Both the position numbers and the translations under genes were made by a program. The notes under the pieces were generated by a model that made no database searches, had not been told where the DNA came from, and saw only the letters and a list, made by a program, of their open reading frames with translations. From CBIFVZ01 sp966185765 (GTDB lineage Bacteria > Pseudomonadota > Gammaproteobacteria > Enterobacterales > Enterobacteriaceae): 31,389 nt of DNA. Below are positions 25,644 to 31,389 of the stretch, piece after piece. The stretch lies in contig CBIFVZ010000046.1 in NCBI GenBank assembly GCA_966185765.1, positions 1 to 31,389 on the forward strand, in the 5' to 3' direction. Every line of letters begins with the position of its first letter. Within the stretch, counting starts at the first letter, position 1.

Positions 25644-27044
25644 ATGGCGAAGACGTTATACCAGAAATTATTTGATGCCCATGTGGTGTACGAAGCGCCG
25701 AACGAAACTCCACTGCTGTATATCGACCGTCACCTGGTGCATGAAGTCACCTCACCGCAGGCGTTTGACGGCCTGCGCGCCCACGGGCGCAAACTGCGCC
25801 AGCCGGGCAAAACCTTCGCCACAATGGATCACAACGTCTCCACGCAGACGAAAGACATCAACGCCAGCGGCGAGATGGCTCGCATTCAGATGCAGGAGTT
25901 GATGAAGAACTGCAAAGAGTTCGGCGTTGAGTTGTATGACCTCAACCATCCATTCCAGGGCATTGTGCACGTAATGGGTCCCGAGCAGGGCATTACGTTG
26001 CCGGGCATGACCATTGTCTGCGGCGACTCCCATACGGCTACCCACGGCGCGTTTGGCGCACTGGCATTTGGCATTGGTACCTCTGAGGTTGAGCATGTAA
26101 TGGCAACCCAGACCCTGAAACAGGGCCGCGCCAAAACCATGAAGATTGAAGTAACCGGCAAGGCAGCTGAGGGCATCACCGCTAAAGACATCGTGCTGGC
26201 TATCATCGGCAAAACCGGCAGCGCAGGCGGCACCGGCCACGTGGTGGAGTTTTGCGGACCCGCCATTCAGGCGCTGAGCATGGAAGGCCGCATGACGCTG
26301 TGCAACATGGCCATCGAGATGGGTGCCAAAGCGGGCCTGGTCGCGCCGGATGACACCACGTTTAACTACGTGAAAGGACGCCGCCACGCGCCGAAGGGCC
26401 AGGACTGGGACAATGCTGTCGCGTACTGGAAAACTTTCTGCACTGACGAAGGCGCAAGCTTTGATACCGTCGTGACACTGCGTGCTGAGGACATCGCGCC
26501 GCAGGTCACCTGGGGCACTAACCCAGGCCAGGTCATTTCTGTTACTGACAACGTGCCAGACCCGGCTTCCTTTACCGACCCGGTTGAGCGTGCGTCGGCG
26601 GAAAAAGCGCTGGCCTATATGGGCCTGCAGGCGGGCGTGTCGCTGAAAGATGTGGCTATCGATAAAGTGTTCATCGGCTCCTGCACTAACTCACGTATTG
26701 AAGACCTGCGCGCAGCTGCCGCTATCGCGAAAGGGCGCAAAGTAGCGCCTGGCGTACTGGCTATGGTGGTGCCTGGCTCTGGCCCGGTAAAAGCCCAGGC
26801 AGAAGAAGAAGGTCTGGACAAAATCTTTATCGAAGCCGGTTTTGAATGGCGTTTGCCCGGCTGTTCCATGTGTCTGGCGATGAATAACGACCGCCTGAAT
26901 CCCGGCGAACGCTGCGCATCCACCAGCAACCGTAACTTCGAGGGCCGCCAGGGGCGCGGCGGGCGCACGCATCTGGTCAGCCCGGCAATGGCAGCTGCCG
27001 CTGCGGTTACGGGCCGTTTTGCTGACATCCGCGACATGAAATAA
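25644..27044 (+). CDS. leuC: 3-isopropylmalate dehydratase large subunit
   Basis: LeuC and LeuD form isopropylmalate isomerase, which interconverts 2- and 3-isopropylmalate. LeuC carries a 4Fe-4S cluster. Its three cysteine ligands are in FIGSCTNSRIEDL (about residue 347) and LPGCSMCLAMNNDR (about 407 and 410). The aconitase-type motifs TMDHNVSTQ and VCGDSHTATHGAFGALAFGIG are also present. I chose ATG at 25644 (MAKTLYQKLFD), with AGAAGGGG upstream, giving 466 residues as in E. coli. A GTG at 25638 in frame overlaps the leuB stop and is less likely. Confidence 0.98.
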   Translation: MAKTLYQKLFDAHVVYEAPNETPLLYIDRHLVHEVTSPQAFDGLRAHGRKLRQPGKTFATMDHNVSTQTKDINASGEMARIQMQELMKNCKEFGVELYDLNHPFQGIVHVMGPEQGITLPGMTIVCGDSHTATHGAFGALAFGIGTSEVEHVMATQTLKQGRAKTMKIEVTGKAAEGITAKDIVLAIIGKTGSAGGTGHVVEFCGPAIQALSMEGRMTLCNMAIEMGAKAGLVAPDDTTFNYVKGRRHAPKGQDWDNAVAYWKTFCTDEGASFDTVVTLRAEDIAPQVTWGTNPGQVISVTDNVPDPASFTDPVERASAEKALAYMGLQAGVSLKDVAIDKVFIGSCTNSRIEDLRAAAAIAKGRKVAPGVLAMVVPGSGPVKAQAEEEGLDKIFIEAGFEWRLPGCSMCLAMNNDRLNPGERCASTSNRNFEGRQGRGGRTHLVSPAMAAAAAVTGRFADIRDMK

Positions 27045-27056
27045 GGAAGGAAAACC

Positions 27057-27662
27057 ATGGCAGAGAAATTTATCCAACACACCGGCCTGGTCGTTCCGCT
27101 GGATGCCGCGAACGTCGATACCGACGCCATCATCCCGAAGCAGTTTCTGCAAAAGGTGACGCGCACCGGCTTTGGCGCCCACCTGTTTAACGACTGGCGT
27201 TTTCTGGATGATAAAGGCGAACAGCCTAACCCGGAGTTTGTGCTGAACTTTCCTGAATACCAGGGCGCGTCGATTCTGCTGGCCCGTGAAAACTTTGGCT
27301 GCGGCTCCTCGCGCGAGCACGCGCCCTGGGCATTGACCGACTACGGTTTCAAAGTCGTGATTGCACCGAGTTTTGCCGACATTTTCTACGGTAACAGCTT
27401 CAACAACCAGCTGCTGCCGGTCACATTAAGTGACGCAGAGGTAGATGAACTGTTCAGGCTGGTGCAGGCGAACCCTGGCATTCGTTTTGTGGTCTCTCTG
27501 GAGTCACAGACGGTGCAGGCCGGGGAGAAAAGCTATAGCTTTAACATTGATGCTTTCCGTCGCCACTGCATGATGAATGGTTTGGACAGCATCGGTTTAA
27601 CATTGCAGCACGAAGATGCCATTGCCGCTTACGAGAAGAAGTTGCCGGCGTTTATGCAGTAA
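27057..27662 (+). CDS. leuD: 3-isopropylmalate dehydratase small subunit
   Basis: LeuD is the swivelling small subunit of isopropylmalate isomerase and contributes substrate specificity to the LeuCD complex. Its motifs include VDTDAIIPKQFLQKV (about residue 20), ARENFGCGSSREHAPWAL (about 76-93), and FADIFYGNSFNNQLLPV (about 105). The 201 residues match E. coli. The ATG is 12 bases after the leuC stop with AAGGAAGG as ribosome site. It is the last gene of the operon, followed by a terminator hairpin. Confidence 0.98.
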   Translation: MAEKFIQHTGLVVPLDAANVDTDAIIPKQFLQKVTRTGFGAHLFNDWRFLDDKGEQPNPEFVLNFPEYQGASILLARENFGCGSSREHAPWALTDYGFKVVIAPSFADIFYGNSFNNQLLPVTLSDAEVDELFRLVQANPGIRFVVSLESQTVQAGEKSYSFNIDAFRRHCMMNGLDSIGLTLQHEDAIAAYEKKLPAFMQ

Positions 27663-27668
27663 CACCCA

Positions 27669-27696
27669 CCCCTCTCCCACCCGGGAGAGGGGTTTT
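27669..27696 (+). terminator. Terminator after leuD
   Basis: Perfect 10-base stem CCCCTCTCCC (27669-27678) and GGGAGAGGGG (27683-27692), loop ACCC, then TTTT. It ends leuABCD. It lies between convergent leuD and setA; on the setA side no T-run follows, so termination there would be weaker. Confidence 0.88.
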
Positions 27697-27698
27697 AC

Positions 27699-28877
27699 TT
27701 AAACGTCTTTCACCCGCGCCGTCATCCACAGTGTTAAAAGCGAAATCCCAACAATCACCTGATACACCGCCGCGTGACCAAAACGTTCTGCCACCGCGCC
27801 CTGGATGACGCCAGCCAGAATCACGCCGGTCGAAATACTGCTGGTAAACAACGTGGTGGCTGAACCCGCACGCCCCGGCATTAAATCCTGAAACCATAGC
27901 ATGCCTATCCCGGCAATAATGCCAATGAACACCGCATTGAAAAACTGCAACGCCAGCAATCCGGTCTGGCTCTGAAAGCACAGCAATCCAACGTAAAACA
28001 TCACCCCCGCAGCCACCGCCATCAGCATCATACGTTTTTTGCCGATACGCTTAACGTAGTAGCCAGCCAGCAGCATGGCCGGGATTTCCAGACCCGCCGC
28101 ACAGCCCATCAATAGCCCGGCAAGCTTATCCGGTAGCCCCAAATCCTGACTAATCCACAGCGGCATATCGATGATATATATCGTGTTGCAGGTCCACATC
28201 AGCACAGAGGCGAGAAACAGCATGCGCACATTACTGTCGCGCCAACCGGTTGCATCCGTTATCGCAATCCCTTCTGCGGGTTGCACACGTTCAACCGACG
28301 GTAGTGCGAAAAACACCAGCGCCAGGCTCATCACAAAAATCGCGGCGGCAATCAGAAACATGGTGGTGAAGCCGTAGTTAAGCGCCAGCGTAAACGCCAG
28401 CGGTGGCCCTATCACCCACGCCAGTGACAGCTGGGCGCGCATAACTGAGCTGAACATCACTACCTCGCGGGCCGAGCTGTCGGCATATTCGCGTGCCAGC
28501 GCGAACACTTGCGGCATGGCGGTATTTGCCACCGCCGCAAACAGTACGCCCAGAGTAATCAGCGTCAGATAATCACGGTTAAAGGCAAACAGCAGGCTGT
28601 TGCCAACCGCCATCGCGCAGCAAATCAAAATCAGCGTTCGCCTGTCGCCGCGGCTGTCCGAGCGCTTTGCTAACAGCAGGCTCACCAGAATCCCGGCGAC
28701 AGCATTCACGGTATAAAACAGGCCGACCCAGAACGGACGCACCTGAACTTCGCGAGTCAGAAACAGACTCAACGTTGGCATTTGCAGCGCACCTGCAACA
28801 CCAATCATAAAAGACACGGCCATAAAGGCGACGTACACCAGGTTAAGGCGCCTTCCTGTCGTCAAAAACCAATGCAT
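27699..28877 (-). CDS. setA: SetA, sugar efflux transporter
   Basis: SetA is a major facilitator superfamily exporter for glucosides and lactose-like sugars. In E. coli it is co-expressed with sgrS and helps relieve glucose-phosphate stress. Twelve hydrophobic segments are visible. Family stretches include GVAGALQMPTLSLFLTREV near the N-terminus, MPLWISQDLGLPDKLAGLLMG in the middle and MLWFQDLMPGRAGSATTLFT near the end. I chose ATG at 28877 (MHWFLTTGRRLN), with AGGGA six bases upstream, giving 392 residues as in E. coli. A GTG at 28898 in frame would add seven residues. It lies 42 bases downstream of the sgrS terminator. Confidence 0.95.
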   Translation of the reverse strand: MHWFLTTGRRLNLVYVAFMAVSFMIGVAGALQMPTLSLFLTREVQVRPFWVGLFYTVNAVAGILVSLLLAKRSDSRGDRRTLILICCAMAVGNSLLFAFNRDYLTLITLGVLFAAVANTAMPQVFALAREYADSSAREVVMFSSVMRAQLSLAWVIGPPLAFTLALNYGFTTMFLIAAAIFVMSLALVFFALPSVERVQPAEGIAITDATGWRDSNVRMLFLASVLMWTCNTIYIIDMPLWISQDLGLPDKLAGLLMGCAAGLEIPAMLLAGYYVKRIGKKRMMLMAVAAGVMFYVGLLCFQSQTGLLALQFFNAVFIGIIAGIGMLWFQDLMPGRAGSATTLFTSSISTGVILAGVIQGAVAERFGHAAVYQVIVGISLLTLWMTARVKDV

Positions 28878-28919
28878 AAAGAGTTCCCTGTTCACCACGC
28901 GGCGGGCTAAGCATAAACG

Positions 28920-28948
28920 AAAAAAGCCAGCAGTAAATTACTGCCGGC
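28920..28948 (-). terminator. SgrS intrinsic terminator
   Basis: Minus strand: stem GCCGGCAGT (28948-28940), loop AATTT, stem ACTGCTGGC (28934-28926) with one G-U pair, then six T (28925-28920) followed by CG. Hfq-binding RNAs usually end in seven or more U, so the tail is on the short side. Read-through would reach setA. Confidence 0.88.
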
Positions 28949-29038
28949 CGGTGAAAAGCACCAATACTCAGTCACACATGATGTCAGCTTACAGGCGAGC
29001 ATGAACCGGGATATGATTCACACGTCTTCGCTTTCATC
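28920..29038 (-). ncRNA. sgrS: SgrS small RNA, compact form without sgrT
   Basis: SgrS is an Hfq-dependent RNA made during glucose-phosphate stress; it base-pairs with ptsG mRNA to block glucose uptake. Positions 28982-28959 (minus strand, 24 bases) appear identical to the E. coli ptsG-pairing segment, with core TGTGACTGAGTATTGG. The short hairpin GGTG-CTTTT-CACC follows, then the terminator. The 5' end is inferred from GATGAAAG at 29038, matching the E. coli start, giving about 119 nt against 227 nt. The missing part is the 5' region that encodes SgrT in E. coli. An 18-codon frame from 29040 (MMKAKTCESYPGS...) has no resemblance to SgrT. A TATTAT further upstream (29060-29055) could instead mark a slightly longer transcript. 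Confidence 0.88.
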
Positions 29039-29106
29039 ATGCTGGTATTCTTGCATAATACAGGGAAAGAAAAATTGATGACTTCAGCTAAAGGAGTTCC
29101 CCTTTT

Positions 29107-30765
29107 ATGCCGTCAGCCCGCCTGCAACAACAGTTCATCCGTCTGTGGCAGAGTTGCAATGGTGAGCCACAGGACACCACACTCAGTGAACTGTCGGAAC
29201 TGCTTAACTGCTCACGCCGCCATATGCGAACGCTGCTTAACGCCATGCAGGAGAAAGGCTGGCTTAGCTGGCAGGCTGAAGCGGGACGCGGCAAGCGCTC
29301 ACGTCTTGAGTTTCTCTACACCGGGCTAACGCTCCAGCAGCAGCGCGCCGAGGATCTGCTGGAGCAGGACAGAATCGATCAGCTGGTACAGCTGGTTGGC
29401 GATAAAGACGCAGTACGTCAGATGATTGTCTCCCATCTTGGGCGCAGCTTTCGCCAGGGGCGCCATATCTTACGGGTGCTGTACTATCGTCCACTGCAAA
29501 ACCTGCTACCCGGCTCACCGCTACGCCGTTCGGAAACCCACATTGCCCGACAAATTTTCAGTGGTCTGACGCGCATAAATGAGGAAAACGGGGAACCCGA
29601 AGCTGATATCGCTCACCACTGGCAGCAGCTCAGCGAAACGCACTGGCGTTTTTTCCTGCGCCCCGGCATCCGCTTTCACCACGGCCGCGAGCTGGATATG
29701 CTGGACGTCATCACCTCGCTGCAGCGAATTATCGCGCTCCCGCTGTATGCGCATATTACGCGTGTCGACTCCCCAACCGACTGGACGCTGGATATCCATC
29801 TTTCACAGCCGGATCGCTGGCTACCCTGGCTGATGGGCAGCGTCACCGCCATGATCCTGCCGCGCGAGTGGAGCAGTATCCCTGAGTTTGCCAGCAAGCC
29901 AGTCGGCACTGGCCCGTATGCGGTGGCGCGTAACAGCAGCAGCCAGCTACGTATCCACGCTTTTGACGACTATTTTGGTTATCGTGCCCTGATAGATGAA
30001 GTGAATTTCTGGGTACTGCCGGAAATTGGCGAAGACCTCAGCCCTGGTGTACAGCTTGAGGGCACCAGAGAGAGTGAAAAGGCAGTGGAAAGCCGTCTGG
30101 AAGAAGGCTGCTACTACTTACTGTTTGACGCCCGCTCGCCGCGTGGAGCCAATGCCCAGTTGCGGTGCTGGCTCAGCCAGACTCTCTCCCCGATTAATCT
30201 GATTTACCGTGCCGGGGAGCGTTATCAGCGCTACTGGTTCCCGGCAAGCGGCCTGCTACCGCGCTGGCATCATGCACACCTGGCGCAGGATGTTGAAAAA
30301 CCCGCCGGGCTGGAAAGTCTGACCCTCACCTATTATCGCGATCACGTGGAACACCGGGTATTAAGCGATATCTTCTCCCGACTGCTGGCTGAACAGGGTG
30401 TCACCCTCAACATTCAGGTGGTTGATTATGATGAATGGCACAGCGGTGAGGCGGTTAGTGACGTCTGGCTTAACAGCGCTAACTTTACGCTACCGCTGGA
30501 ATTTTCATTGTTTGCGCATCTGTATGAAATCCCGCTGCTTCAACGCTGTATTCCCGGTGACTGGCAAGCCGATGCCCGCCAGTGGCGGGCGGATGAACTG
30601 ATACTGGCGCAGTGGTGCCAGCGTCTGATGGCCGACCAGATGATTGTGCCGCTGATTCACCACTGGTTGATGATTCAGGGCCAGCGCAGTATGCGCGGAG
30701 TACGGATGAATACGCTGGGGTGGTTTGATTTTAAGTCGGCGTGGTTTGCGCCGCCTGGCTCCTAG
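29107..30765 (+). CDS. sgrR: SgrR, transcriptional activator of sgrS
   Basis: SgrR activates sgrS (and setA by read-through) when sugar phosphates accumulate. It has an unusual layout: an N-terminal winged helix-turn-helix (about residues 1-110, including LSELLNCSRRHMRTLLNAMQ and the wing GRGKRSRLEF), then a domain resembling family 5 extracellular solute-binding proteins from about residue 160 (ARQIFSGLTRINEENGEPE) to the end (IQGQRSMRGVRMNTLGWFDF). There is no signal peptide, which agrees with a cytoplasmic sensor. It has 552 residues; E. coli SgrR has 551. AAGGAG lies about 12 bases before the ATG. It is divergent from sgrS with a 68-base shared promoter region. Confidence 0.97.
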   Translation: MPSARLQQQFIRLWQSCNGEPQDTTLSELSELLNCSRRHMRTLLNAMQEKGWLSWQAEAGRGKRSRLEFLYTGLTLQQQRAEDLLEQDRIDQLVQLVGDKDAVRQMIVSHLGRSFRQGRHILRVLYYRPLQNLLPGSPLRRSETHIARQIFSGLTRINEENGEPEADIAHHWQQLSETHWRFFLRPGIRFHHGRELDMLDVITSLQRIIALPLYAHITRVDSPTDWTLDIHLSQPDRWLPWLMGSVTAMILPREWSSIPEFASKPVGTGPYAVARNSSSQLRIHAFDDYFGYRALIDEVNFWVLPEIGEDLSPGVQLEGTRESEKAVESRLEEGCYYLLFDARSPRGANAQLRCWLSQTLSPINLIYRAGERYQRYWFPASGLLPRWHHAHLAQDVEKPAGLESLTLTYYRDHVEHRVLSDIFSRLLAEQGVTLNIQVVDYDEWHSGEAVSDVWLNSANFTLPLEFSLFAHLYEIPLLQRCIPGDWQADARQWRADELILAQWCQRLMADQMIVPLIHHWLMIQGQRSMRGVRMNTLGWFDFKSAWFAPPGS

Positions 30766-30819
30766 TGGCGGCGGAACGCCTGGGATTGTTGTGTGCTCAC
30801 ACCTTACCTCTTCCGTGCG

Positions 30820-30893
30820 GTGGAATGTTCTGCTCACTTTATGCAGTGCTTATGACTTAGCTTTTTCGTTTTGTGGAATGTTCCGTTCACTTT
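30820..30893. repeat. Direct repeat pair, 21 bases each
   Basis: Copy one at 30820-30840 and copy two at 30873-30893, 53 bases apart. Both read GTGGAATGTTC, then TGC or CGT, then TCACTTT; they differ at two positions. Function unknown. Confidence 0.75.
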
Positions 30894-30933
30894 AAGCCTG
30901 CATTTCTAACCTGCCGATAGAGTACGTGAACGG

Positions 30934-30963
30934 CAAAAGGAGGCTCGCCGCCGCCTCCTTTTG
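30934..30963. terminator. Bidirectional terminator-like hairpin
   Basis: Perfect 11-base inverted repeat CAAAAGGAGGC (30934-30944) and GCCTCCTTTTG (30953-30963) with an 8-base loop. The arms end in A4 and T4, so it could terminate transcription from either side, including sgrR read-through. Confidence 0.65.
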
Positions 30964-31295
30964 AATCCAGGCTCCCGGCAAAGAAAATCGCCGCTTCGCG
31001 GTCCCCTGCGCTTATCCCGTCTGGCTTATCGGGTACGGTAAGCTCCGTATGATTACTCGGCCCATCCCTGGGCCTCGCCCCGGCCAGCCGCGAACGCTTC
31101 GGCGATTTTCAGCCGGCCCCCCCCACACACTGACAGATCTGGGCACAATGAAATATTCATTGTCTCTGACCGAATGTTTAAAAGACTAACGGTTGAACGG
31201 TTGAACGTCATCCTAAAAAACCGCTCAGTCATACAAGAAATACCGTCTGCTCTGGCACAACAAACCTGCTGCTTTCTCCTTCCAGATAAACTCAT

Positions 31296-31301
31296 TACAA
31301 T
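31296..31301 (+). promoter_or_regulatory. Possible -10 of the thiB promoter
   Basis: TACAAT lies about 13 bases before the riboswitch begins. The expected -35 region (about 31273-31278) is a poor match (TTTCTC). Suggested by position only. Confidence 0.35.
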
Positions 31302-31313
31302 AGCCGTCGTTCT

Positions 31314-31389
31314 CAACGGGGTGCCGCGTGATGCGCGCTGAGATAATACCCGTCGAACCTGATCCGGATAACGCCGGCGAAGGGATTTG
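31314..31389 (+). promoter_or_regulatory. TPP riboswitch (THI box) leader of thiB
   Basis: The conserved THI-box elements appear in order: ACGGGGTGC (31316-31324), GCTGAGAT (31337-31344), ACCCGT (31348-31353), AACCTGATCCGGATAA (31356-31371) and GCGAAGGGA (31377-31385). This aptamer binds thiamine pyrophosphate and represses the downstream genes. Right of sgrR in enteric genomes lies thiBPQ, the thiamine ABC importer, so the leader belongs to thiB, which begins beyond the window. In E. coli the leader also accumulates as the small RNA SroA. Confidence 0.94.

Larger units (their letters stand above)
30766..31312. other. Long hairpin-rich spacer between sgrR and thiB leader
   Basis: This 547-base stretch is much longer than the sgrR-thiB spacing I recall from E. 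coli (under 200 bases). No reading frame has convincing start, ribosome site and family match. It holds a 53-base-period direct repeat (30820-30893), a strong hairpin (30934-30963), further inverted repeats at 30991-31001, 31010-31043, 31059-31074 and 31146-31162, a run of seven C (31117-31123), and a tandem GGTTGAAC (31191-31206). It may be a remnant of inserted DNA; origin not identified. Confidence 0.5.

Noticed and set aside
31053..31316. 87-codon minus-strand gene overlapping the thiB leader
   Set aside because: Its start lies inside the TPP riboswitch and most of it is low-complexity in character; only its last 20 codons were kept as a weak finding.
1..31389. CRISPR arrays, tRNA or rRNA genes, insertion sequences, defence systems
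   Set aside because: No regularly spaced repeats, no tRNA or rRNA sequence, no transposase frame and no defence-type gene are visible; the window is conserved backbone apart from 30766-31312.

Overview
The window is ordinary chromosomal backbone of an enteric gammaproteobacterium (Enterobacteriaceae, close in gene order and protein sequence to Escherichia, Enterobacter and Kosakonia-type genomes). Gene order, overlaps and protein lengths follow the E. coli 2-minute region, read here in reverse complement: lpxC (first codons only), the division and cell wall (dcw) cluster ftsZ-ftsA-ftsQ-ddlB-murC-murG-ftsW-murD-mraY-murF-murE-ftsI-ftsL-rsmH-mraZ, then cra, ilvH-ilvI, leuO, leuL-leuABCD, setA, sgrS, sgrR, and at the right edge the thiamine pyrophosphate (THI-box) leader of thiB. 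I cannot name the genus from sequence alone. Comparisons with E. coli throughout are from memory, not from an alignment run.

Positions 1-16972 (minus strand) hold the dcw cluster, transcribed from a promoter upstream of mraZ near 17035-17063. Its genes build the lipid-linked peptidoglycan precursor (MurE, MurF, MurD, MurC and DdlB in the cytoplasm, MraY and MurG at the membrane) and assemble the divisome (FtsZ, FtsA, FtsQ, FtsL, FtsW, FtsI). Nearly all junctions overlap or are separated by a few bases, so translation is probably coupled. The 69-base murG-murC gap is the main exception before ftsA.

Positions 16973-22260 (minus strand) hold a gene-free spacer, the sugar-flux regulator Cra, acetohydroxy acid synthase III (ilvIH) and the LysR regulator LeuO. 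Positions 22804-27662 (plus strand) hold the leucine leader peptide, attenuator and leuABCD. Together ilvIH, leuO and leuABCD form a linked branched-chain amino acid block.

Positions 27663-30765 hold the glucose-phosphate stress module: the setA exporter, a short sgrS small RNA and the divergent activator sgrR. The stretch 30766-31312 is an unusually long, hairpin-rich spacer before the thiB riboswitch, and is the only part that looks like accessory DNA.

No wholly new system was found. The points most worth checking are an apparent one-base deletion at codon 14 of the essential gene ftsZ (probably a sequence error), a compact SgrS that keeps the ptsG-pairing segment but has lost the sgrT reading frame, the hairpin-rich insertion between sgrR and thiB, and a four-box, partly degenerate MraZ operator.
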